In this document: positions 1 to 9,400 of the stretch, in pieces
How positions within the stretch are numbered: position 1 is the first letter of the stretch
How the letters are laid out: each line of letters opens with the position of its first letter
Assembly (NCBI GenBank): GCA_024509875.1
Contig: JAMPIV010021266.1
Span: 1-64,000, forward strand
DNA length: 64,000 nucleotides
Source of the DNA: Oreohelix idahoensis
Lineage: Eukaryota; Mollusca; Gastropoda; Stylommatophora; Oreohelicidae
Direction: 5' to 3'
Notes under the pieces: generated by a model
What the model was told of the DNA's origin: nothing
What the model saw: the letters and a program-made list of their open reading frames with translations, nothing else
Databases searched by the model: none
Translations under genes and position numbers: made by a program

Positions 1-1308
1 AAGCTTTATACAGACACATCACATCGACTTATAATCTAGAACATGAATACAGTCTTCAAACTATATAAGTTAATTACTAGCTGGTATTTGTCTAAAATAG
101 TGTACATACCAACATATAAGGTCATTTACAGTCGATATATAGATCTATTACTAAGATCCATGACGGACACATTACAAACATAAAAGGTTAAGGTACACCA
201 TGGACTGATATAGTTTGCATCGCTGGAGCAATCGATATATACACAAGAAATTCGATATCCAAGCTAATTCCAATATTTTGAACGACACTTGTTTGTTCTA
301 CACACATGGCTATCGTACTTTACATATCACAGGCTCAATGTATTTGGCTGCATAAGACTCAGTAACAGGACACAGAAGTAAAATTCTCATATACAGACAT
401 CGGAACACAAGAACTAAGGACGGACCAATGAGCGTGATCTTAACAGCGAAAATTTGTTGCACCAAGAAGATACCATGGAACAGAGTGGTTCTGCGTGGCC
501 ACCTTATATGATTTACCATGTACACAACTGACTCTAGATAGGGACGCGTGCTGCCTGACTGTTGGGATCATGACGTATCTCCCAAGACTAAGGCAGACAG
601 CTTCCTCCTTTCCTTAGTTGCTAAGAAGTCAATTTGGACACCAAAATCGCAGGATTGAGGTTTAGCCAGACTCTCAAATGTTCCTAGGCCTAAACAAGCA
701 CATGGCAAGATTCTAAGCAGTATCGTAAAACCTACTAACTGCACGAAGTCATGAAACTAGTGATAACTCATGCCTTCTTCGCGACAGGCACATGAAATGC
801 TCGGATTGAGAAGACATGGAAACACCCCCCACACTCCATGTATCAATGAATTCCGTGGGAGTGCGAGTCTTTAATTTTTGTCCTGTACGCCAGGCAGATT
901 GTCATAGCGAGCTCTTACACGGGTGCCTTAACGGACATGGTACCAGCTGGTTAGTCCTGTAGTCTTCTCCCAGTGTCCGTCTGTCTTATTGATAGAACAG
1001 GTCTAAACAATGGTACACACAACATCCCACCTCAGTATTAGCATCAAGATCCCGGAAGCCTCCATTATACTCCTGCTTACATTTATCAGAACCTGAATTT
1101 TGATTACAGTACATGATATATTTTAATTAATACATACATTCTGACTGATTCTTTAATGCTTTTTTGACAATCAGTTAGGGCTATTATAAAGTACAAGAAT
1201 GTTTAACTAAAAAAAAAATTATCTATAGTTGTATAAACTCAGTAAAATGCTTACTGACATTACAATACACTTACAAGAGTCTTTGACAGAACTCCGCCTA
1301 TATCGGTC
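1..1308. other. Unassigned non-coding stretch
   Basis: I see no recognisable protein domain, RNA gene, terminal repeat or tandem repeat here. The longest open stretches are about 60-70 codons with no family resemblance. It lies upstream of LINE copy A and its base composition is ordinary for the window. Confidence 0.6.
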
Positions 1309-4300
1309 CCAAGCCCGGATGAAAAAGGAGGAGGGCGGCCTGCATGGAGGCCGTAAGGAGGCAGCCCCTCTACCTTGCAAAGGCACAACAGGAGAATCAC
1401 CTGTTTGTCTTAAAACCTGATTTTGCGAAATGTAAGAAAGAAAACTGGACTGATTCTAAAGGCGACGAACTGGAACGGACTATGGACTACGACTTATGGA
1501 ACATGGAACACAAGAAGTATAAATGGGAAGGAAGAGGAGCTGGTGGAAGAGATGAGGAAAGCAAAACTAGAAATCCTGGCTATAACCGAAACAAAGAAAA
1601 AAGGACAAGGAGTCATGGATCTCGATGGCAACACGCTGCTCTACAGTGGTGTACCCACATCTGAAAGAGCTAAAGGGGGCATGGGCTGTATTGTGGCCCA
1701 AAATCAAAAAGATAGTATCAAGGGATGGAACTTTGTCTCGGAGCACATTATGGTTGTAAAACTAAAAGAAGGAGAAACTATAGTCAACCTGGTCAAAGTG
1801 TATGGGCCAAATGAGGATGAGAGAGCAGAGGTCAAGGAGGAATTCTTCGAGCTGCTTCAAAGGACAGTGGATGACTGCCTAAATGAAGTTATCATGCTTG
1901 GAGATTTTAATGCCAGAGTTGGAAATGACCATGCTAGACGGGGTGGAGTTATCGAAAGATATGGAGAAGATACTCTCAATGACAATAGAAAGCGACTCCT
2001 TAGATTCTGCAGTGAGCAGAATCTGATCATTACAAACACAAAGTTCCCCCATAAGCGCATACATGCATACACTAGATGTGAACCAACAAAGAATGAGAAG
2101 TCAGTGATCGACTATGCCACTGTTCGGAGAAGCTCATTCAAATATGTCCAAGATGCTAGAGTCTGGAGGGGGCCAGAGACTGGAAGTGATCATTACCTGC
2201 TAACAATCAAAAGGACAACTGAAAGAGTTGCTCAGCCTAGGAACTGTCCAACATCATGCAAGAAACCAAGTAAACGAGCAGGAGAAATGAGCATTAGGAC
2301 CTACAAGCTGAGAGAGCCAGAAATTAAGACCAGATATCAGGGGCTTATTGCTGCAGCAGTGAGCAACACAGAAGAACAACGTGATGACTTGGAAACCCTC
2401 TGGATTAAATTCAAGGATATCATAAAGACAGCTGCTGCAGAAGCATGCGGTGAAGTCCGACTTGGGAACAAGAGAAAGAGGACACCTTGGTGGACAGAGG
2501 AAGTCAAAGAGAAAATAAGAGAGAAGAAAATGGCATGGAAACAATACTTAGGAGCTAAAAACATAACAGGACAAATGGAAAAATATAGAGAATATGTGAC
2601 ACTCAGAACAGAAGCAAAGAACAAAGTGCTAGCAGCAAAACAGAAGTCCTGGGAAGAATTTGGAGAAAAGCTGGAAAAAGATGCACAAGAAAACCAGAAA
2701 TTGTTCTATAAGACCCTAAAAAACATGAGGAAGGAAAAACAATGCCCTCTCAAATTTATAAAGGACAAGCAAGGCAAATTGCTTACTGCCCCAAAGGAAG
2801 TAATAGAAAGATGGAAAGAATATTTCTCAGAACTCCTGGATGGTGAGCATGGTGAAGCATCAGAAATGATAACCACTAGCACAGAAGAGAAAACCAATGA
2901 TGGTGAAGATGGCATAAAGATGGAAGAACTGAAGGCAGCACTGGAGAAAATCAAGATGGGCAAAGCAGCAGAGCATGATGGTATAACATCAGAAATGGTT
3001 AAGTACATGGGAGCATCAGGCGACCTATTACTCTTAAGGGTTTTACAGGCAGCATTGTACAACACGACCATACCAAAGGATTGGGAGATTGCCATCATAA
3101 CACCAATTTTCAAAAAGGGTGACAATCGACAGTGTGGAAACCATAGAGGCATATCCCTTCTCAGTGTCCCTGGTAAAATCTACTCTAGAATCCTAGAGCA
3201 GAGACTCCGACGCCTAGCTGAGCCACAATTGGATGAGGTCCAGTGCGGATTCCGAGCAAACCGAAGTACTCAAGACCTAATCTTCACGCTCAGACAGCTG
3301 AGTGAAAAGGCCCTTGAGTATAAGAGTGAGATGCATCTTTGTTTCATAGATCTGGAAAAGGCATTTGACATGGTCCCCTGGAGCAAACTTTGGGACTGTT
3401 TGGCAAAGAAGAACATTCCAGCACCTCTGATTCATGCTATACAGAGCTTCTACAAGTCTTGCAGAAATTATGTGAGGACAGCAAACCATAAGTCGGAAGA
3501 TTTCAGGACCACCACTGGTGTAAGACAAGGTGATATCCTATCACCTTACCTCTTCATACTCCTTATGGACGATGTCATCAAGGCATGTAAGGAGAGAATA
3601 AGAAAGTATTCAGTGGGGTACTGGAAGATGAGACAGGTCTATATTTTGGAGCTGGCATTTGCTGATGATGTTGCCCTGATTGCTAAATCAGAGGCACATC
3701 TCCAATCCAACCTGCAAGTCTGGAAGGAAGAGCTGGAGAAGAGAGGGATGGTCATAAGCAGCTCTAAAACAAAATCCATGGTGATATCACGAGAAGAAAG
3801 AAAACATCAGATTAAGCTGGGAGAAAAGGTCCTGGAGCAGGTCGACCACTTTAAATACCTCGGAGCTATTATAGACCAAAAGGGAGGCATCAAAGAAGAG
3901 TTGGCCACTCGAAAAGCAGCAGCTGGGAGACTTTTTCAGGCCATAAATCGAGGATTCCTCAGCAAGAGAGAGGTTGGTAAGAAAACGAAGATGGCTGTAT
4001 ACCGCACCACCTATGTCCCAGTCTTGACATATGGATGCAAGTCATGGGCAATGACTACAACCCATAAAAGCCAGATCCAAACCTCAGAAATGAGGTATCT
4101 GAGGAAGGTGGTTGAAGTAACAAGAAGAGACATGGTCCGCAACCAGACGATACATCAAGGCCTTAAATCCTACCCCCTGCAGACCCAAGTAGAACAGTCC
4201 CAATTAAGATGGTTTGGCCATGTCTGCAGAATGGGAGAAGATCGGATACCACGACAAGCATGGGAAACAAAGAGCCAAGGATCCAGACCCCGAGGACGAC

Positions 4301-4455
4301 CCAGAGTCTGCTGGGAGGACAACATTAGACAATCTTTGAAGGATCGAGGACTAGAATGGAACCAGGCCAGGAGGAAGACAGCCGATAGGATAGTCTGGCG
4401 CTCTCTCTTCCAAACCTCTACACCTCACGGTAGAAGGGGAACGACTAAGTAAGTA
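1309..4455 (+). mobile_element. RTE-like LINE, copy A, near full length
   Basis: This non-LTR retrotransposon has a short 5' leader (about 1309-1413), one endonuclease-RT reading frame and a tail of TAAG units immediately after the stop codon. The leader matches the one at 9296 in copy B, including a GCGGCCTGCATGGAGGCC-type hairpin, so the 5' end is probably complete. Copies B (9296-18534) and C (24122-27147) share the body, and copy C ends in the same TAAG tail. Short tandem 3' tails are typical of RTE-type elements. The clade call rests on endonuclease wording familiar from RTE/BovB-like proteins and was not tested by phylogeny. I could not identify target-site duplications. Confidence 0.85.
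1423..4452 (+). CDS. LINE endonuclease-reverse transcriptase, unbroken
   Basis: The frame runs without a stop for about 1,010 codons. An APE-type endonuclease fills the first ~270 residues, with WNTRSI near the start, an ITETK strand, YGPNEDE, the catalytic-loop GDFNARVG near residue 162, a VIDYA strand and the terminal GSDHYLL. The reverse transcriptase follows, with FIDLEKAFD (motif A, ~residue 643), GVRQGDILSPYLF (motif B) and the FADD catalytic box (~residue 746). The C-terminus is basic. The frame opens at 1414 but has no ATG until 1552, after the first endonuclease strand, so initiation is unclear. It may use a non-ATG codon, readthrough or a frameshift from the overlapping frame that starts at 1344. 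It is the only unbroken LINE polymerase in the window. Confidence 0.85.
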   Translation: MRNVRKKTGLILKATNWNGLWTTTYGTWNTRSINGKEEELVEEMRKAKLEILAITETKKKGQGVMDLDGNTLLYSGVPTSERAKGGMGCIVAQNQKDSIKGWNFVSEHIMVVKLKEGETIVNLVKVYGPNEDERAEVKEEFFELLQRTVDDCLNEVIMLGDFNARVGNDHARRGGVIERYGEDTLNDNRKRLLRFCSEQNLIITNTKFPHKRIHAYTRCEPTKNEKSVIDYATVRRSSFKYVQDARVWRGPETGSDHYLLTIKRTTERVAQPRNCPTSCKKPSKRAGEMSIRTYKLREPEIKTRYQGLIAAAVSNTEEQRDDLETLWIKFKDIIKTAAAEACGEVRLGNKRKRTPWWTEEVKEKIREKKMAWKQYLGAKNITGQMEKYREYVTLRTEAKNKVLAAKQKSWEEFGEKLEKDAQENQKLFYKTLKNMRKEKQCPLKFIKDKQGKLLTAPKEVIERWKEYFSELLDGEHGEASEMITTSTEEKTNDGEDGIKMEELKAALEKIKMGKAAEHDGITSEMVKYMGASGDLLLLRVLQAALYNTTIPKDWEIAIITPIFKKGDNRQCGNHRGISLLSVPGKIYSRILEQRLRRLAEPQLDEVQCGFRANRSTQDLIFTLRQLSEKALEYKSEMHLCFIDLEKAFDMVPWSKLWDCLAKKNIPAPLIHAIQSFYKSCRNYVRTANHKSEDFRTTTGVRQGDILSPYLFILLMDDVIKACKERIRKYSVGYWKMRQVYILELAFADDVALIAKSEAHLQSNLQVWKEELEKRGMVISSSKTKSMVISREERKHQIKLGEKVLEQVDHFKYLGAIIDQKGGIKEELATRKAAAGRLFQAINRGFLSKREVGKKTKMAVYRTTYVPVLTYGCKSWAMTTTHKSQIQTSEMRYLRKVVEVTRRDMVRNQTIHQGLKSYPLQTQVEQSQLRWFGHVCRMGEDRIPRQAWETKSQGSRPRGRPRVCWEDNIRQSLKDRGLEWNQARRKTADRIVWRSLFQTSTPHGRRGTTK

Positions 4456-4456
4456 A

Positions 4457-4930
4457 GTAAGAGGTGGATCGATATGGTAGGGGTTCTGTCATTGTCTGGG
4501 GAGGCTTCAACAGACACGGTAGGACCCCACTCTACATCATCCAAGGCAACTTGACCGGCCCAAGATACCAGAACAAAACCTTTAGACCAATTGTTCAGCC
4601 TGCTCTAGAGGCCATAGGTGGTAATGCCATCCTCCAAGATGATAACGCTCAACCCCATCGAGCTCGTGTGGTGAATGAGTTTATTCAGCAACATGGGATC
4701 ATCAAGATGGCATGACCAGCTCTTCACCTGACCTTTCTCTGATTGAGCACCTCTGGGATGTCCTTGGTCAAAGATTGTCAACAAATCCCCCCCTGCCAAT
4801 GGATGTTGCACAGCTGACTGCATTTCTGCTTCAGGAATGGCAAGCTGTTCCTCTTCGGACCCTTGTGGACTCGATGCGTCTACGCTGTCTTGAATGCCTT
4901 GCTGCAAACGGTGGTCATACCCAATTTTGA
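4457..4930 (+). pseudogene. Tc1-like transposase, C-terminal fragment
   Basis: This is the catalytic C-terminal half of a Tc1/mariner transposase, normally about 340 residues long. It opens with DRYGRGSVIVWGGF. The second catalytic aspartate is in ILQDDNAQPHRA and the third catalytic residue, a glutamate, is in PDLSLIEHLWD. The family's usual ending follows, with LLQEWQ and a small Cys-Arg tail. Near 4713 the expected Trp codon is TGA and one base is missing, so the two parts (4464-4715 and 4712-4930) lie in different frames. The DNA-binding half and the first catalytic aspartate are absent, so it cannot be active. Confidence 0.85.
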
Positions 4931-5156
4931 AATGTCTATTTGTCCAATATCTATTGTGTGACTTTTGAAAAGGTGGGTGACACACTTCACAGCTTCATTG
5001 CGTTTGAATGTGTGTTTCCATTTCTTTACATGACATGTCAATTTGGTATTCAATAAATGCTGTTTTGACTGATACCAATTACGTTTATATCAGATTTATT
5101 TTATGGTTTCAACTAAGGTTTTTCTAAGTGGCCCTTGACTTTTGACGAGTAGTATA
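4457..5156 (+). mobile_element. 3' half of a Tc1-like transposon
   Basis: The sequence starts abruptly inside a transposase right after the LINE copy A tail. It continues through a 3' non-coding stretch to a terminus reading GGCCCTTGACTTTTGACGAG followed by TAGTATA, which looks like a Tc1 terminal repeat beside its TA target. No matching 5' terminus is present upstream of LINE copy A in this window. The left half was therefore lost, or the LINE insertion was accompanied by a deletion. Confidence 0.7.
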
Positions 5157-5214
5157 TTTAACAGGTTCATCCTCAAGAACTTAAAGAGTCTATGGGTAGA
5201 GAACAAACAATTTA

Positions 5215-5790
5215 TAGGCAAAGCAGATTTTGTACAGATCAGAATGCCACATTGAAAATAATAGTGGAACAAAGTCTGAAATGGAAAGTATTTCTTTACA
5301 TTACATTTGTGGACTATGAAAAGGAATTTGGCAGAGTAGACAGAGAACCACTTTGAAAATGATGAGACAAAATGGAATCACATTGAAGATTATTAACTTA
5401 ACGAAGAAAACACATGAAGACTTAACATTTGTCACATATTAAAACTTAAGAACTGGAGTGCAACAGGGATGCCTGTTGTTACCATTACCCATCCTACAGT
5501 TTACAGATTGGGTTGTGAAAACAGCAACTTCAACCAATAGAAACCTATTGAACTCTGATTAAAAAGCTTCACGATCTAGATTTTATAGATGAACTGGCTC
5601 TCCCATCCCAAAACTGTAATTACATGAATGACAGAATGAAAATACTTAATGAGAGGTGACAAGTGAGTCTGAAAATACACAGGGAGAAAACAAATATAAT
5701 GAGACTAAATTCAGGAAGTGATAAAAATCCTGCTCTTGAAAAAACAGCACACCAAGATGTAGAATCATACATACACCATGGCAGCAATAT
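5215..5790 (+). pseudogene. Decayed LINE reverse transcriptase relic
   Basis: Pieces of a reverse transcriptase can be read across several frames: a motif-A-like VDYEKEFGRVDRE near 5310, a motif-B-like GVQQGCLL near 5455, and a degraded motif C, LDFIDELALPS, near 5575. The intervening sequence is full of stops. Wording is closer to the LINE at 57.5-59.1 kb than to LINE copy A. It is an old fossil with no visible ends or target duplication. Confidence 0.6.
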
Positions 5791-6211
5791 TGACAATGAT
5801 ATTTTTTTTTAAAGCGGTGTATTTGTTATATTTTGGGTTTAATTAAATCTTAAATTTCATATTTTCACAATAATTCATCCTGGTGTTCTTAATAGAATTT
5901 AAAAGTCACTACAGTGCTTGATATAGTCCTTTAAACTTTCTTTTGATTGGTCTACAAAATGAACATGTATTTTATCTGGCGATAATGGGAAACACATGTT
6001 TTCCTGTTTTGCCCCCGGTACTACAAATCTGTAGTACGCCACTGCCCCAAACAAGTACAATTTGCTGTAAGTGATTTTCTGTCTGGACTAAAGATACACG
6101 AACAAGAAAAAATAATTGAGATTTAAAAATAAAAAACACACTTGTGTACATATATGGTAGAAACACTAAAATATTTTGATGTTTGTGGTGAAATTGTATA
6201 AATAACACTTA
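5791..6211. other. Probable 3' flank of the minus-strand host gene
   Basis: I find no element here. If the host gene model at 6212-27898 is right, this stretch holds its 3' UTR and flank on the minus strand. I did not find a convincing AATAAA close to the stop codon; ATTAAA-like strings occur a few hundred bases on. Confidence 0.35.
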
Positions 6212-6400
6212 TCATACATATTTGTTGAAAGTGGTAGCATATTGACCACAGGTTACATCTATGTTAAAAAGTTGTAAAGCATTACTGAGTAAATTGTCCC
6301 GAGCAGGATATACAGATGTGGAACTGATCCTCATACTCTCTCTCCCTGCAGACACATGACCATCTTCCTCTACTTCACTTTCTATCTTCACTGTGTGTCC
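6212..6400 (-). CDS. Host gene exon 4 with stop codon
   Basis: Sixty-two codons and TGA follow a TTTTGTTTTCAG acceptor, in phase 0. It encodes the acidic stretch and the C-terminus. The acceptor and the first ~20 bp of this exon are repeated twice more upstream in the intron (6472 and 6565). Only this copy continues into an open frame. Confidence 0.62.
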   Translation of the reverse strand, partial: GHTVKIESEVEEDGHVSAGRESMRISSTSVYPARDNLLSNALQLFNIDVTCGQYATTFNKYV

Positions 6401-9400
6401 CTGAAAACAAAATATTGAACATATTCAAGCTTGAAACAAACCATTTCAGTCTTAAACATTATCCTTGACAACTATCTTCACTGTGTGTCCTGAAAACAAA
6501 ATATTGAACATATTCAAGCTTGAAACAAACCATTTCAGTCTTAAACATTGTCCCAGTTTGACAACTATCTTCACAGTGTGTCCCTGAAAACAAAATGTTG
6601 AACATATTCAAGTTTGAAACAATCCACTTCATTCTTATATATTTGCCCTAGTTTGACAACTACAGTAAAATCTCTATATTCGGAATTAATTGTTCCTGAG
6701 AGTGCTTTGAATATTTAATTTTCTCAATATTGGATCAATTTTTTGCATAGGAAATAATGTAAATTGGATTAATTCGTTCCAGACCCCGAAAGTTACTCTT
6801 CACAAACCATTTTTAAGTCAGAATATTGGTTAATTAAATTTGTAAAATAACATGTAAAAGCAAAAAATCAAACATGAACCCTGAAACAACATTGATAATG
6901 AAATATTGTACAAATAAAAATTTAGGATGAACCTTACCTTTACTGAGTGATGATGGTGTGGAGGAAGTGATGAGGAGGAGGGAGATTGGGGTGGGGTGTA
7001 TAGGGGCATTGTCCATGAGCATCAGAGCCTTTAATGGTAAATTGTTTGTCTCTAGATGGGCTTTCACACTTGGGCCAAACACCTCATGAATCCATTCAGT
7101 AAAAAACTGCCTCATTAACCAAGCATTAGTATTAGACCACATCACATTTAGTTTACTTTTTATCACATTATGCATTTTAAATACTCTGGGATTTTTAGAA
7201 GTGTACACAAGCAATGGCATTAGTTTGCAGTCCCCATTAGCAATAGAGCAAAATGAGAGTGTTATCCAGTTTTTCATAGGCTTGTGCCCTGGTAATGCTT
7301 TTTCTTCTTTGGTGATATACATTATCTTATGCATTTTCTTCCAAAATAGGCTGGTCTCATCACAATTGAAAACAAATTTTTCAGCTGCTTCATGGTCAGA
7401 ACTGGCATCCTCTCCATGCCTTACTACACTATGAATCCCACTTCTTTTTCTAAATTTCTCAAACCAGCCCCTACTTGTTTTAAATTCATCACTGGTTCCA
7501 TGTTTGTCACTAATAAGGTCACTGTATAAACTGCCTTGCTTTTTCACAGATTATTAATTCTGAAACATTATCACCAGGACCCAAAAATGCAGCAATAGAG
7601 AATGCAGTCAGCAACCCATAGCTTGACTACTTGTGTCAGGGTCAGCGAACCAGAGCTGACCAATACCCTACTCCACCTCCACGTGGTGGTCCTGGAAACA
7701 GACTGCTTTACTGTAGTCTGGCTGAGAGAGTAGGGATCGAAGAGGGAAGGCAAACCTGGTCCCAAAAAATGCCATGCTGAAGTTGATTGTGCCAGCCAAA
7801 AGGCGCAGATATCACAGCTCTGCTGTAAACAGACACAACACAACCAATGTCCTTTTCAGGACAAACGAGGAAGAAGAAGAAGAAACACTATCACCAGCAA
7901 ACTGTTTTTCATTAATCCACACTAACAAAAGCTTTCCATGTCTTCAATTGGCTGTGTCCTTTTTTTGCAAGAATTTTAACACCTGTTGCCACATTAGCAC
8001 TTTTTACTGCACCTTTACTTTTTAGAATAGAAAATACGGTACATGTTGACATGCCATATTTCTTGGCTAGGTCAGCAAGACGTGTTCCATTTTCTTGCTT
8101 TGAAATAAGTTCCTTTTTTAATTCAATGGTGGTTCTTACAGCTTTCTTTTTAGGTTTTATTTTCTTCACTCTTTTTATTTGGGGCCTGATCACTTATTTT
8201 TAATAATAAAATAAAAATAACACAAAGTTACACCCAAAAAAATAACAATTGAATTACAAGAGCTCAAAAAGCATGTGTACTGATCGACGCTTACCTGCAG
8301 ACTAACCGGAGTCATTCCGAATATAGGGACATTTGCGAATATGGGTACATATTTGTTTCCAAATTTTTTTCTGAATACTGGATTTTACGAATACAGGTGC
8401 ATCCGAATACAGAGGTGCGAATGTACATGATAAATTTTTATGTATTTAAATTATGTTATTTTCTCTCTGTTTCATGTTTCTGTCCCTGATGAAGACCATA
8501 TTTTACATATACTACACTGTTACAGAAAAAAAAAAACACACAAAGGGCCTAGCAATAAGTAATAAAATGTTTAAATCGACAATATTTTAGCAGTTTCTCA
8601 GTTTAACTCACTTGGTTGTATAAAAATGTGTTATCAGAAATTAAAGAGAATACTCACTTTAAAATCTGTCCAAATGTCCTGTTTTATTTTTTGATCCAGG
8701 AGTGGAATCTTCTGTTCCATATTTTTTTTCAATCTGAAAAGAAAAATGAATTATGTCTGAAAAAAATCTTAGAAAATCTGGTACTATCTGGTTATTTGAG
8801 AAATTGATATCACATGAAATATCACATAAAGTTTTTTTTTTAAATATTGGTGGAAAAAAAAACCCTGAAAATATAAGGAAGAGTGATAAATGTTTTATGG
8901 TAGTACAGTATATCCAATGTCACATTTAACGGTCTTTTGCCATACTGATTTTCTTCTCAATGATTCAGAGCTGTCAAGTGCATGCAAAATGTGTTTATGA
9001 TCATTTAAATAAATTATAACTTTCACCTATAATCTATCTATACCTGTGCTTTATACACATTTGAGACATTAAAACATGAGAAAAGTATACAGATAATATG
9101 TGAGAATCAACATTGATGGTAAGGACCTGATAAATAAAAAACAAACTGTACTGGCAACAAACATCAGTTATGACAATTAGCAGCCATATAGGAACATTTT
9201 AGCAGATTAAAAAAATCGTGTTATACATGTTTGATGAAAGTATGTCTGCGATGACACTTTAAACAGTTTCTGCCATACTCTGTCTAGGCCAGGCCCAAGC
9301 CCGCTGAAAAAGGAGGAGGGCGGCCTGCATGGAGGCCATAAGGAGGCAGCCCTCCACCATGCAAAGGCGCAACAGGCCAATCACCTGTTTGCTAAAATCA

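Larger units (their letters stand above)
6661..8425 (-). mobile_element. Tigger-like (pogo group) DNA transposon, deleted
   Basis: The ends are inverted copies of one another: TACAGTAAAATCTCTATATT at the left and, reversed, TACATTCGCACCTCTGTATT at the right, each continuing with CGGA beside a TA target. AATTCGTTCCAGACCCCGAA, common in Tigger termini, occurs at the left. The transposase reads on the minus strand. The element is ~1.76 kb including a 304-bp insert, shorter than autonomous Tiggers, because the transposase is cut after its second catalytic aspartate. It sits in intron 3 of the host gene. Confidence 0.82.

Noticed and set aside
310..525. 71-codon minus-strand open stretch
   Set aside because: No domain or context, and its length is expected by chance.
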